A stretch of 64,000 nucleotides of DNA from NCBI GenBank assembly GCA_009823505.1, contig VZQC01006876.1, positions 788,841 to 852,840 on the forward strand, read 5' to 3'. A program made the position numbers and the translations under genes. Source of the DNA: Rhizomys pruinosus (taxonomy: Eukaryota; Chordata; Mammalia; Rodentia; Spalacidae). The notes under the pieces are model-generated. The model was not told the DNA's origin, ran no database searches, and saw only the letters and a program-made list of their open reading frames with translations. Position 1 is the stretch's first letter, and every line of letters starts with the position of its first letter. Positions 46,296-58,789 of this stretch are shown here, piece after piece.

Positions 46296-46690
46296 TTTTT
46301 ATAGTTTCTTTTATTTCATTTTTTAAAAAATAAGTAATAAGCTGTGAGTTCAAGCATCCTTCATGTAAAACCAATTTGCAAGCAGTTGTGCCCAAATCCA
46401 CACAGTCCAAGGCTCCCACCATCCAGATGGAGGGGCTTGTATGTACATTCAAGTTGATCAAATAAGTGTCCAGTCTATAGTGCTGTAGTTTCACCATTCA
46501 CCCCAATCAAAGCCCTTACATTCTACCACGTCCCCTCTTCCTCAGATTGTTCCCTAGGCTTAGAAAAGGGGCACAGGTGGACGAGAAGCAAAACAGTCTA
46601 CTTTCTCTGGAGATGTTGTTTTGGACTCTGGTCAATTCTGGCTGTTTCCTTTCATGAGCTGACAGTTTGTCCAGGAATAATCTATCAATC
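46296..46690 (-). mobile_element. Unrecognised ~390-bp retroelement end, copy a
   Basis: Read on the minus strand it ends in an A-rich tail and interrupts L1 ORF2. The same sequence occurs at 48,360-48,745 in a different L1 context, so it is a mobile unit or a 3'-UTR module. It contains 'ctactttctctggag' and 'ggctgtttcctttcatg'. I do not recognise the family. Confidence 0.65.
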
Positions 46691-47408
46691 CTACTAATGA
46701 AGCACAAGTAATTAGATATATAGATATTTAAACAGTACTAATTATTATGGTAGGTTACTTTGGTATAGACACAGATGTTTGGATGGTATGCTAATCCATG
46801 AATTAAGTTTTTTCTGTAAAAGATGACAAGGTCTTACTGTGGCTTATAACATCTCCTAACCACTAGAGGACGTAAGCTTGTGGCATCAGCTGTGAGTTAT
46901 TCCTCCAAGGAGAGAGCCAATTAGATTTGGGATATACAGGCATATGGCTGCCACTGCTGCACAGTATTTCCAGGCAGGTGAGGTATAGCTGATGCTGATG
47001 GAGGAGTCTTGCTTGACTCAAGGAGACCAGTATTTGCTTTATTGGTTTAGTGGCCTTTGGTAACACTCTCTGGTATTCCAGAGACCAATTGTACACTTGC
47101 AAGTGTGGTCTCAATACATCTTTCCCATGCTTAAATCAGGTCTTCGACAGCAGGGTCTTACTGCCTCGGTATCCCAGTTTACAGGCAAGAAGCCTTTACC
47201 TTTTTTGGGGGAGGGAGGGACTTGGATCCCCTGGCCAACATCTCCTTGGTAGAATAATCCATTGCTGATATCAGAGCTCTCCTGTATTAATCATTTTGCT
47301 TAAATGCACAGCTTAAAGAGACTTTAGTATTATATTTGGTTCTGAAGAGAGAATAATCTTTTTCACAGTTCCTATGTCTATTAGTCAATTACAGAAAGCA
47401 GTTTTACC
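46691..47408. other. Unrecognised sequence, mirrored at 50,020-50,780
   Basis: No known repeat or gene recognised. G-rich and purine-rich patches lie near 47,200. Confidence 0.5.
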
Positions 47409-47476
47409 AGGAGCTGGGGAACAACGGGGGGGGGGACCACTTTAAGATAAATACATGATACTACCACTCAATAAAA

Positions 47477-48165
47477 GACTGGCCAGGATCAAGTTGCTGG
47501 AAAGGTTGTGTGGAAAGGGGAACACCTCATCCAGTGCGTGGTGGGAGTGTAAACGTGTCTGACGCCCACTATAAAAGCAGATAGGGGAACCCTGTGAAGA
47601 CAGCAAAATGAGCTGCCATGATGACCCAGTCATACCACTTCTGGGTATGTACCAAAAAGACTCATCTTACGGCAGAAATACATGCACAGCTATATTTATT
47701 GCAGCTCTGTTCACTTTAGCAAAAAGTGGAACCAACAAATGCCCATCACTGCTGAGAAAATGGGTGGACATGTATACATGGAGTTCTATGCAGCAGTAAG
47801 AAAGACACATACGAACTTTGCAGGTAAATGGATGGAGCGTAGAAGATTTATGTAAGTGAAGTAACAAGTCCCAGAAAAAACAATGTGAAAATGTATCCCT
47901 CATCGTGGATGCTAGCATCAATAACCCAGTTGTAAATATTTTCTTGTGAGAAGGGGGCATATTGAAAGAACAACAACAGAAACTGCAATCAGAAACTAGA
48001 CTGAAATGGTGAATCTGGAGGGGTGGGAGGGTTGTGGGAGAGGGACACAAGTCTATATTCATTATGTATATTTAAATTGCGTGAGTTTCAACAGTTCCAT
48101 TTTACCCAAACAATTACAGGGTATTTTAGACTTTATAAGAGTAAAAATGTCTAAATAAAAACATT
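47477..48165 (+). mobile_element. L1 ORF2 C-terminus and 3' UTR
   Basis: 'gacccagtcataccacttct', 'attgcagctctgttcacttt', 'gtaaatggatggagcgtaga' are the ORF2 C-terminal stretch; the 3' UTR and an A-rich end follow near 48,160. No intact frame. Confidence 0.83.
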
Positions 48166-48174
48166 GGTTAAAGG

Positions 48175-48830
48175 TTTTTTTTGTTTTTTTTGTTTTTTGT
48201 AATTTTCATTTTTTCTTATGTTCTTGATTGTTTGTATTCCTCATTTCCAATTCAGTTCCAGGCATATTTCCCTTTCCTTCCCCCCACCCACCCACCCCAC
48301 CCAGCCCACCAGATCATGCATTCTGCCATAACTTCCTGCCTCTTCCTCTCCGTTTTTTTTTCATTTTTTAAAATATATATAATTTTTATGAATACAAGGC
48401 ATCCTTCGTGTGAAACCAATTTGGCAACAGTTTGCCCCCAACCCCCACAGCCACATGGGTCCCACCATCCATCGGGGGGGGGGCTTGTTGTTCAATCAAG
48501 TTGATCAAATGAGTTTTCCATGTCTTAATTGCGGTAGGTTTCACCATTCACCCCAATCACAGCCCTTACATTACCATGCCCCCTCTTCACAGATTGTTCC
48601 CTAAGCTTGGAAAAGGGGCACGGTGGAATGAGAAGCAAAACAGTCTACTTTCTCTGGAGCTGTTGTCTTGGACCCTGGTCAATTCTGGCTGTTTCCTTTC
48701 ATGGGCTGACGTTTTGTCCAGGAATAACCTTGATCCAAACTGGGTAATTGGGCACTAGCATCCACAGATGAAGGAGACCATTCGTCGTTTGTTTTTCTGG
48801 GACTGTGTTACCTTCACTCAGCTGGGTCGG
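48175..48830 (-). mobile_element. L1 3' end split by an unknown element
   Basis: 48,175-48,350 is antisense L1 tail with a C-rich tract; about 48,760-48,830 is antisense ORF2 end ('cgtcgtttgtttttctggga'). Between them sits the ~390-bp element. Confidence 0.75.
48360..48745 (-). mobile_element. Unrecognised ~390-bp retroelement end, copy b
   Basis: Same family as 46,296-46,690, about 10% or more diverged by eye. Host sequence on each side is L1 3' end. Confidence 0.62.
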
Positions 48831-49869
48831 AGATCTCAGATCTCAGAGATTCACACAACCGTCCTTTAATACCACTGGGAGGATAACTCGCCCCCACCAG
48901 CCACAAGATCCAATCAAGCACAAAGACCACACCTTAATCCCAGCTGGGAGGCATAATCCAACCTCACAGCCACAGAGGCCAAATGCAAACCAAAGACAGC
49001 AGGGCCAGGATCAACATCAGCTGCTAGAGGCACCCCAGTTCCTACCGAGTCCCTCCCCTCTTTCGCTTCCCGCTGGGCTCAGAAGAAGTCGCGTGGTTTT
49101 AAAGGTTGTTTTAAATCAAAAACGGTAATACATCTAAGTTAATTGGAAATATAAATTGTTTAGTCCACATTTGTTTCTTAAAATCTGTATAACAATAACT
49201 TTGGGATTAACATATACAAATGTTCTCTATAATTTTGTTTTTATTCAGATCATCTTGTAACATTGTCTTTTTACTGCAGGATAATTTAATTTAAGGAATT
49301 AATTTTGCTTCCCAATTACAACATACAGTCACCCAAAACAGCTTGGGTAAATTTATTAAAATTTCACCTTGATTCCTGCCTATAGGTAGTGTACTACAAC
49401 AGCATTTTGAGACTCATGGGTCAAAAAATAAAAACCTAAAATAAAAAAGGGGGGATACAGTTATTAGTAAACATTTTTGTCAAATTTTCAATTTAAATCT
49501 TAAAACGAAGGGAAAAGATCTGTATGTTCCCACAGGTCAAAACATCACACAACTTAATAGCTGAAAGAAGAAAAGATACAGCTTGGCATTGTTAGGTGGT
49601 ACCAAGAAATACAAGCAGGAAGGTTGGCCCATATAACATTAAAGGAAGAAAAGCTTTCAGACTGTACAGGCATCATCAAACATCTCTGTGGACCTATTTG
49701 TAACAACTATTTATAATGAGTCCTAATGAACTTTACCTTCTAGGTGCTGCAAAGTTTTTTAATATGAGAGACTTTTTTCTTACCTCCTTTTCATAGAACA
49801 AAGAAAAATATGATGGTAATGAAGTATTCTCTAACTGTAAATTAGAGCTGACTGTTATAGAGGTAAATC
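48831..49869. other. Unassigned DNA with GC-richer start
   Basis: 48,831-49,100 is C-rich and might be LTR-like. A polypurine run 'aaaaaaggggggatac' lies near 49,445. No gene is recognised. Confidence 0.4.
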
Positions 49870-50019
49870 TCTTATAACTGGTAGATGCCTTTAATCCCAA
49901 CTCGGAGGCACGGGCAGGCAGATCTCTGTGAGTTCAAAGCCAGCCTGGTCTACAGAGTGAGCTTCAGGCCAGCTGGCTAAAGGGAGACCTGTCTCAAAAG
50001 ACCAAAAAAAAAAAAATGG
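49870..50019 (+). mobile_element. B1 SINE at inner edge of inverted repeat
   Basis: 'ggtagatgcctttaatccca', 'gttcaaagccagcctggtct' and A13. The left arm lacks this B1, so the mirror symmetry begins at its tail. Confidence 0.9.
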
Positions 50020-50779
50020 TAAAACTCTTCTGTAAGTGACTATAACATAGGAACTGTGGAAAAGGATTAAGCTCTCTATTTAAATGCAAAAATAAATACT
50101 AAAGTCTCTTTAAGGGCTGTGCATTTAAGCAAATGAAATACAGGAGAGCTCTGATATCAGCAATGGGATTATTCTACCAAGGAGATATTGGCCAGGGGAT
50201 CCAAGTCCCTCCCTCCCCCAAAAAAGAATGTAAAGGCTTCTTGCTGTAAACGGGATAAAACGTGCAGAAGAGGCAACAGACCTGCTGTCTGAAGACCTGG
50301 ATTGTGAGCATGGGAAGATGTATGTGAACCACAGATTGCAAGTAGTACAATGGTCTGCTCCTGGAATACCAGAGTGTGTTACCAAAAGGCACTAAACTAA
50401 TAAGCAAATACTGGTCTCCTTGATGTCAAAGCAAACTCCCCCATCAAGCATCACTATACCTCACCTGCCTGGAAAATACTGTGCCGCAGTGGCAGCCATA
50501 GCCTGTATATCCCAAATCTAGTTGTGCTCTCTCCTTGGAGGAAAACCAACAGCTGATGCCACAAGATTAAGTCCTCAGTGGTTAGGGAGAAGTGTTATTA
50601 GCCACAGTAAGACCTTGTCCATCTTTTACAGAAAAACTTAATTCATGGATTAGCATACCATCCAAAACATCTGTGTCTATACCAAAGTAACCTACATAAT
50701 ATATAGTACTGTTAAATATACCTATATATCTAAATAACTGTGTCTTCATTAGTAGGATTGAGAATTATTACCTGGACAA

Positions 50780-51165
50780 ACTGTCCGCACTCATAAAGGA
50801 AACGCAGAATGGACCAAGTCAAAAACAAACATGCCCAGAGAAAGTAGACTGTTTTGCTTCCGCCACCGGTGCCCCTTTCCGAAGACCTAGGGACAATCGT
50901 GAGGAAGAGGGTGACTGGGATTAATGTAAAGGGCGTTTGGATTGGGTAATGGTGAAACACACTAACAACTATAGACTGGAGCACTTATTTATCAACTGAA
51001 TGTACATACAAGCCCCTCCATCTGATGTTGGGAGCCTTGGACGCTGTGGTGTTTTGGCCAAACTGCTGTGCAAATTGGTTTTACATGAGAAGATGCTTGA
51101 AACTCACACAGACTATTACTTATATTTTTAAAAATGAGATAAAAAAATATAAAAAAAGAAAGTCT
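50780..51165 (+). mobile_element. Mirror of the unrecognised ~390-bp element
   Basis: Reverse complement of 46,296-46,690; 'acatacaagcccctccatct' is the easiest landmark. Confidence 0.65.
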
Positions 51166-51169
51166 TTTT

Positions 51170-53215
51170 CTTATGCCTATGTTTTTGTTTTGCGGCCAAT
51201 GTCTTCCTTATATCACCTTCAGTGTTTCAAGTTTCACATGTGAGCTGTTGATACATTGGGTTGTATTTTTAGGAAGGGTGAAGAGATAGGGCTTTAATTT
51301 TATTCGTTCTACAACAATGGTGAGACAGTTATTGTAGCACATTTACTGAAGATCTGTTTTCCTTCCATTGAGTGTTTTTGACCCTATTGTCAAATATGAG
51401 GTCGCCTATTGTATGAGCTCAAATTGGATCGTCAGATTTGTTCCGTTGGTCTATGGTCTGTTTTTGTGGCCCAGACCAAGGCTGTTTTTATGACTGGATC
51501 CTGTAACTATAGGTTGAAGTCCTGGTATAGTAGATCCCCTTTGTATACTCTTTTCACTCAGGTTTGCTTTGGCTAATTCGGGTCCTTTTGTTTTCCATAT
51601 ATTACAGGATTTTTTTTTTTTAGTTTTTTCCGAGTCTGTGAAGAAGCATTGGGATTTTGAATTGGGACTTGTGAGATGTGTGAAATCTTTGATTGTTTGG
51701 AAGTGGAAAATTTTACATCATTAATTTCCATCCAGAGAATGGAGGCACTGCCTTCTTCTTATGTTTTCTTCAATCCCTTCTTGTCAGGGTTAACCACATT
51801 GTTGGTTGTCAGAGTATCGTTGGCGTCTTTGTTTGGTTTATGTCCCAGAGTATTTTATTTCCTAATTTTTTGTGCTATGTGCAGTGGGAGGGCTCGCTTA
51901 CCTATCCTTCTCCGTGCTTGGTCATAAGTTGTTAGTTGTATAAGCCAGGCGCGCTGAGTCATCCTGGGTTTTGTTCATACCTGGCCACTTTACATGCACC
52001 ACTCCCTACCTTTCTACGCGTTTTCATGGTAGAGTTTTTCGCATCCTTTCAGTACCTATCTCTACATCTGCCCAGAGGGCTGTTTGGACTGTCTTCTTCG
52101 TTTCCCCCTTGTCCTCCTTTCCTTCTCTATCTTGCCTTATTGCCTCGCCAGCCTTTCCCGCCCTCTCGTAGCCAGCAGCGCTTCAAAATGCTAGGGGGCC
52201 CCCTATATTCCAGTGATATTGCTGCCACTTTCCGGGGCTGCTTCTCACTATTTTTCACTTAGGCTGCTGTTGGCTGTGGGTTTCTTCTCTATGGAGCTTT
52301 GCTTCCTTCGGCCTGTTCCCTCCGTCCAATTTCCCATGCTCAACGGCCTATTGCGCCTGACAGTTGATTTTTGTTGAAGGCGGTGTTTCCAATTGTGCAC
52401 CTATGCGCTGCATGTGTTGTGATTTGGGTTTTGTCTTTCCTTCCATTTATGTGTTTTATGATACGTATTGATTTTTACGTGAGTAATGTTGAAACCACCA
52501 AAATAATGTGAAACTAATACGGGCAAAGCTAAACACTTGAAAACCACAACAAATGAACCTAAACCCAACCAGACAAGAAGAAATCAACAAAAATCAAGCA
52601 GAAATCAATGAAATAGAACAACAACAATACAAGGAATTAATGCATCCAAAAGCTGGTTTCTTGAAAAGACAAACGAGATGGGGAAGATAGACTCTAGACC
52701 CAATGTACCAAAAGGAAGAAAGAGTGACTCCAAATCATTGGTATTCATGATGAAAGGGAACAATCACAACAGACAACAAAAGAGCCAGAACAATCTACAG
52801 TAGATACTTCAGAAACTTATATTCTACTAAATTGGAAAACCTAAGAGATGGAATGAAGTAAGGTCTGAAAATCCATGGACGTACAGCAAAGCTTAACCAG
52901 TTAGAGATTGACAAGCTTAAAAACAGACCACATAATTATGAGGAAGTGAAATATAATAAGACGCATCTTACAACTAAATAAATGTCCAGGCCCAGATTGT
53001 TTCATGGCGAATTCGATAAAACATTTAAAGAGACTTAACCAACCATTATTATGAAACTGTTCAAAAGAGGGTGTGGGCAGCAAGGGAAATCAACTCCCAA
53101 TTCCATTCTACAAAGTCCACATCACTCTAATACCAAAACCAGGCAAAGATACACCCAAAGGGAAACGATAGACCCATCTCCATTAAAATAGATGCAATAT
53201 TCTCAACAAAATACT
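51170..53215 (-). mobile_element. Mirror of the 5'-inverted L1
   Basis: 51,170-52,490 mirrors the sense ORF2 part and 52,490-53,215 the inverted part. Many more errors than the left arm: the FADD motif region can be placed near 52,000 but is scrambled. Confidence 0.85.
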
Positions 53216-53559
53216 TGTGACTGCATGATGTTACCTTTGGCTGTTTTGGGGACTCACTCAGTACAAGCGTGCTGCTCTGGACCAAGGGATTCTCCAAGTT
53301 GATTTCCCAGAGGGTTTTACTGTGGATCAGAGCAAAAGTCAACCCCTCACAGTAGCCATCAGTCAGTTCACAGGCCCCCAATCCAGGATTCTCTGAGTGG
53401 CATTTGAGATGTTTCCCAACTTCACATGACTACTTTACACCAGTGTCCTCTACATTCTTTTCTGTAATCTGAGAGTTCTCAGGTTCCTATTGCTGTTACA
53501 AACTGGAGCCAAGACTTGACAGCCCCTGGATGATGATGATGTCTGGGGCATGTGTGGGT

Positions 53560-54320
53560 GGGCCGGCATGGCTACCCCCTGCTGCCAGGAGCCACCTCAC
53601 CAAGATTGTTAATAAAATGAAGAGATCCAGAGTCCTGTTGTAAGTCCTTGTACCTAGAGTCCCAATTGTTACTGCAGTGCAGTAGCCGTCTCAGCTCTCC
53701 AAGTATCTTTCCTGTTATATACCATGTCCTGGATCCAGGATTTTGAAATCAACGTAGAAACACCTATGGTAACTGGAAAGAACAGGGAACTAGGGTATGA
53801 AAATAAAATGGTCGCAAGATCACTGGAAGTGTCAGAACTCTGGGGATCCATCGGAAGAACGCGCTAGCGATCGGCTAGGGCAACGAGGCCCTTTTAATAG
53901 CGTGGCCGTTACAAGTGGATGCCTCATTCACTGCCACCAACTCACCCAAGAGCCGTAAATAAAGATGAAGCGGGAGTCATGTTTAAAAAGCCTGTTCTGC
54001 TGAGAGGCGGACTGCTGCCACTGTCCCCCAACTCTGCTCTGGACACCCGAAGCTGATGCTGGCGCCAAATATGGTTCTCCAGTTAATTTTCCTTTTAGTG
54101 CCAAGTCCCTGGATTCAGAATTTTTGAAAATCGGCACGAGTGCCAAGATTCGTATAAACAAGGATCTGGAGTCTTGGTTAAGTCCCGGTGCTAGAGGACC
54201 AGAACTAGCTGTGCCCCCTTGTCTTTATCACTGTCCATGCGGGGGGGGGGGTTAGGACTCTCTACAAATTTTTCTTTCTTACTTGCCCAGACCTGAGTTC
54301 AGAAGTTTTAGATGGATAAT
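53560..54320 (-). repeat. Mirror of the variable tandem array
   Basis: Reverse complement of 43,310-43,990 with a garbled insertion at about 53,780-53,920. Confidence 0.7.
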
Positions 54321-54914
54321 AGAAGCACTTAAGACCAGGAAACATTCATCTTGGGTGATAAAGATACTCTACACCTACTCAGTCTCTTTAGGACCAGTAT
54401 GCCCCAGGACCTGGGGTAGGCTGCCCAGGGCATTCTTTCTTCTGCCTCCATCTTTTTTCCATACAAAAGCAAAAATTAAAAAAAAACCCACTTAAGTCAG
54501 AAGCCAGAATTTTAAGGTGGAGCCAGGATTATAAGGTTGAGCCAGGGAGTTCAGCTTCCCTGGTACCACATGGCTTTCTCAGAATATTTGATTTATTTTG
54601 TTCTAACTCTGTCATATTGAACTATATCTCTTTACCTGCTTGTGTCTTCGAATTTTAATTCTTTCCCCTCTTCTTAGGGCACTCAATATTTATTTGTTAA
54701 CGAATCATTAATTCTTAAGAGAGTCAAGACGCTATAGCCTTGTCTCAACAGAAGGAATTAAAATATATTCCTTTCACTTTGCAGGGTATTTAATGCTGTT
54801 GGCATTTAATTGGTGAATTAATACCGGGTTGTATAACCATGCATTTTTGGGGGACTTTTTCCTTGGAAAAATTGTGTGTCAAGAGTGTGGGTCCCCTTAA
54901 CAGAGGAGAAGAAC

Positions 54915-55075
54915 AGGATGGACTTAAAACACAACGCTGTCCCAGAACTTTGGAGAGCCAGAGGCGGGGGCATATCTCAGTGAGTCCAAGGCCACCTGGT
55001 CTACAAAATGAGTCCCATGCCAGGTGGGGACTAAAATGGAGACCCTGTCGCAAAAATACCAAAAAGAAAAAAAAC
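54915..55075 (+). mobile_element. Mirror of B1 42,584-42,745
   Basis: Degraded B1 words 'acgctgtcccagaactttgg' and 'gagaccctgtcgcaaaaata'. Confidence 0.8.
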
Positions 55076-55514
55076 ACTTTGGTTCAGGTAACATAGGGCC
55101 GTACTAAAAGGACCTAGTAAAGGTGAGGCACCCAATGAAACAATAAGAGAACTAACAGGATTTGTCAGCAAGTACTGCTGAGGTTAGTTTTGATTTACAC
55201 CTATATTAACTAAAGGGAAATGTAAGATAAAGAGGATGAGGGGTGGAATACCAAACAGTACTTGATAGTCCCTGAGTTACCAGTTATAACTCATAGAAGA
55301 AAGTCAGTGTCCCCTAAAAAAAAGTGTTCTCTACAAGATAAAGATTCATGTTAGAGGTCAAAGAAGTTACAAACATAGCAGGATTTGTCCCCGACTTCCC
55401 TGTGGATAAAATTTGTATCTGGATGAAAGAAGGTTTAATTCATCCTATAAAGTGCATGGCATAGAGTAAGACCGTCAGTAAAAGTTAGGTACCACTATCC
55501 TTTAATTTTAAATT

Positions 55515-55737
55515 TATTTTTTCTATTTTTTTTTTTTTTTTTTTTGTATGTATGTAAGTGCACCGCACGCATGTTATTCAGTGCTCACAAAGATCAGAAA
55601 GGGGGTTGGATCCCCTGGAAATGGAGTTATGGAAGTTGTTAGCCACCATGTGGTGCGGGGAATCGAAAAACCCTGGTCGCTCCTGCAAGAGCAGACAGTG
55701 CTTTTAACTGCTGAGCACATCTCTTCAACCCCTATTA
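55515..55737 (-). mobile_element. Mirror of B2/B3 41,938-42,171
   Basis: Recognisable from 'gttagccaccatgtggtgcg' and 'gagcacatctcttcaacccc', with several changed bases relative to the left arm. Confidence 0.85.
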
Positions 55738-55974
55738 CAACGGAAACAAAGAAATGCAGTACTAACATGGCCTCGCAGTGCCCCGTACATTGTTAAAGCT
55801 AAATAAACACACAAGTTACTGTAGGAGAGCACCTATTTGGGGGAGGGTGGGTGTTGGGGGGGGTTCTTAGGGGGAAATGACATCAGGAAGTATGTCATTA
55901 TTGTTGAAATGGAGATCAAACAACCACGGAGGATTGAAGGATCATTTTTATAAAAGTTTGGAGAAGGATTTCCA

Positions 55975-56240
55975 TTCTGGGAGGAGAACTGTTCCCATTC
56001 CTTTAATCTGCTGTAATAAAATAATCACAGTGGGCACCTCCTAAACAACAGAAAATTCTCACAGTTCCAGAGGCTGAAAGATGCAAGATCAGGGTCCCAG
56101 CAGATCTGACGTCTGCGGAGGGTCTGTGCCTGTTTCTGAGTTGCTGCTGTCACACAATGTCCGTTTAGTGGCAGAGGCTAAGTCTCGTGGGGCCTCTTTC
56201 AGAGAGCATTAAAATCCTTGGCATGAAGGTCAACACTTTA
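55975..56240 (-). mobile_element. Mirror of MaLR LTR 41,395-41,690
   Basis: Clean from 'ttaatctgctgtaataaaat' to about 56,200, then breaks up into unrelated sequence. Confidence 0.83.
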
Positions 56241-56700
56241 TCTTGGGTGTTCGAAAGAGGAAGAGGACATGTGTCGCGCATTTTGGAATTGGAGTAGTGA
56301 GGGGGGATCAAAAATGTAAATATGGGCGCATTCGTTATAAGAAATCATGATGTAGCGGGTAACTGGGGGATGATGTAATCTCCCCGCCAACTACCCTTCT
56401 CGCGATTATCGCATTCCATGAGAGAACGCCCCAGATCTCCAAAATCAAGAAGCCACCGCTATAGGTCGCGGGCGCAAGCTCCATGATGCTGGCCTTAGGG
56501 CTGTAACGGCTGGGAACAACGTTAGGACTACATGTAAGTCTTCAAAAATCTATGATTTCACCGTCTTTTCCTAGGCAAATCGGGGGTATAAGTTGTGGCT
56601 CGATCTCTTGTGCATAGATGCCACAGAACAACAACGCAAGTCCTTTGCACAGAATTGTGAGTTGCCGACATTAACGGATTAGCTCTACAGTATGCAGTCA
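56240..56700. other. Random-like, CpG-rich island in the right arm
   Basis: This should mirror about 40,900-41,480 but does not align. It is unusually rich in CG dinucleotides ('ctcgcgattatcgcattcc', 'ggtcgcgggcgcaagc') for this genome. Probably an uncorrected read-error burst. Confidence 0.7.
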
Positions 56701-56999
56701 GAGAATGTCTCAGAAATAAAACCATGAGTAGAGTTTGACATGTAAATACCATCAGGGAACCCACAAATAACTTTACAAGGATATTGGTGTTATGACAGTA
56801 AGTTTTCTCATATGGCACTACTCATCTGAGTAGGAACAATGACTGTAGCTGTAGAGGGAAAGGCAGCATGGATTTGAATTTAATGTGTGCAGTGTTCAAA
56901 GCCCTCCTGGTCCTGCAGACCATGTGTGGTGTAGTGATCAGTTCAGCTCACTTTGGCCTCTATACGTGGAAATCAATTTAATTTTTTGGGATCCTAGGT

Positions 57000-57545
57000 A
57001 TGTGTAATGGGGGATGTTGATAGCTACAGGGCAACCCCACAGGGTGCTAAGCAAAAAAAAAGCCACCACTGTCAAAAAGTTTCCTTTAAGTTGGGTTGGA
57101 GGTAAGGTAATGTGTCTTAACCACATATACAACCAGGTGGCGGCTAGGAACATAGGGTAAAAGTGTAAATGTGGGTGTGTGTGTGTACGAGGATGAGGAG
57201 TGCTCGATATCTGGAGTCCGTGTGGACAGCCGTGTACCTTGGCGACCTGGCCGCCCCACAATTGCGTGAGTGCGTCGCGAGGAGGGCAACAGTAGACTGG
57301 GGGAACCTGGTAAGTAGCGAATCACAAGACATGTAATTCCTTAGGTGAATACCAGTCACAAACCGCCTTCGGCTCTAATGAGCTTGTATATACCGGTCCT
57401 TTCCTCCTTGGAGGCAGGGTTTAAAACAGCTGGCCTAACAATGGGATAAGCCACATCTTCAAAGCCTCTTTTCTCTGCATTTTGGCTAGTTGGGGGTCTC
57501 TGTGTTAAGTACTATCTTCCACATAAGGGAGAGGTTGTCTGGTAG
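57000..57545 (-). mobile_element. Mirror of Lx L1 3' UTR, garbled
   Basis: 'gtctctgtgttaagtactat' and 'cttccacataagggagaggt' match the left arm; 57,160-57,380 is largely scrambled. Confidence 0.65.
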
Positions 57546-58154
57546 AAAGTTAAGAGATACCTATCAGCCGAAGTGTAGAGCTTGCAACATTGAAGGACAT
57601 GTCACCGAAGGTTAACAGCTCAAAACACTTATTCTCTGTGTGACTAGTTCTACTATTACAAAAATATTATTCTGTTAAAGAGAAATTTCACCATATCCAG
57701 AATATGCATATAAATTTACCTGCTCTGTGACCCCAAACCCACCTCAGCCTTGTAAACCCACCTATAGTCTGTTTACAAACCACGCCAGAGTTTTTTTTTT
57801 TTTTATTTCAATAAATCATCAATTACATACCTTCTCTTTAAGGCCAGGGACATGGTATATTCAGGGAGTGAGCCATATGTGCCGAAAATTCTTTGTAATA
57901 TATCGGAATTGTCCCTGTCATTTTGTTGTTTTTAACTCCATGAATAGCTCTGCTGACCTTTTATTGAGTTGCTTCTTCCTAATGCAGGTGTAAAAAAATT
58001 TTTGTAATTATGACCAGCATCTTTGGTGTTTTTATTATTTGACAATGAAGAACGTAAATTCTTAACATTCGTTAGTATCAATTTTAAATAAATTTTCTAA
58101 CGAGGTATAAAAAGGTACAAGGCAGTGTAGACTATATAGGATTAAACGCCCAGG

Positions 58155-58645
58155 GCCAAAGAGGGTCATTAGGGGGCTTCACGTAGATGCGGGTACAAAG
58201 CACTTGGCAAATTTGATGATTGAAATTTGTGTTGCTAGACCTCATGTAAAGGCCAGGTGGTTGGCAGTCCACCTGTAATTCTAGCTTGGAAGGTGAAACA
58301 GAATCCCCAGAGCAAGCTGGGTGGCAAGACGAACCAGATCAGTGAGCTCTGGGTTTGATTCAGAGACCCTGCCGCCCAAATTGAACAAGTTGGAGGACAG
58401 TGCGATATCAGATAAGTGAGGCCTTTTTCAAAACGCATGCTAAAATTTTTAACATTGAAGCTCTGAATGGCATTGTATACGACGAATTTCATGAATCAAA
58501 AGCGTAGACAGGCCGATCTCCCGCTGCATAAGAGAATCCGCAACCCCACCCCCCCCCAACCCCCAACCAGAGCTCATGCCTTCTGCCAAACAAGTTTTTC
58601 ATCATTTATCTCAGTCCCTCTCAAAATTCTTGATGCAGAAGTGCA
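58155..58645. mobile_element. Mirror of B4 SINE and L1 3' tail
   Basis: 58,155-58,400 mirrors the B4 (plus strand here); 58,470-58,645 mirrors the L1 3' tail (minus), including the C-rich tract at about 58,543-58,560. Confidence 0.78.
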
Positions 58646-58646
58646 N
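58646..58646. other. Single N at the outer end of the inverted repeat
   Basis: Falls exactly where mirror symmetry with 39,492 stops, and is the only other N in the window. Probable contig join. Confidence 0.92.
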
Positions 58647-58789
58647 TATATAGTTATAATAAACATTAATAAATATTATATATATATTTAATTACACTGA
58701 AATAGCATAAACTATTGAATGATAGTATGAAATAATATATGCTTTGCCGTTCAGTTTATAATGCAACTATAACCCTACCACAGTCATAA

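Larger units (their letters stand above)
39492..47408 (+). repeat. Inverted duplication, left arm (clean)
   Basis: Reverse complement recurs at 50,020-58,645. Long single-copy parts match almost perfectly (for example 42,835-43,080 against 54,570-54,815). Feature order is mirrored throughout: B4, Lx 3' UTR, MaLR LTR, B2, B1, array, L1. Confidence 0.93.
47409..50019. other. 2.6-kb spacer of the inverted repeat
   Basis: Present once. It holds a plus L1 3' end, a minus L1 3' end with a nested unknown element, about 1 kb of unassigned DNA and a B1 whose tail touches the inner edge of the right arm. Confidence 0.8.
50020..58645 (-). repeat. Inverted duplication, right arm (noisy)
   Basis: Reverse complement of 39,492-47,408 but about 700 bp longer, because it contains random-looking islands and many small insertions. 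Ends one base before an N. Confidence 0.93.

Noticed and set aside
49435..49455. Polypurine run that might be the priming site of an LTR retroelement
   Set aside because: No LTR start follows and no second LTR or primer-binding site is visible nearby.
56240..56700. Possible foreign (bacterial-like) insert because of its CpG content
   Set aside because: No open frame or recognisable gene, and it sits exactly where the inverted arm should mirror known sequence; read error explains it better.
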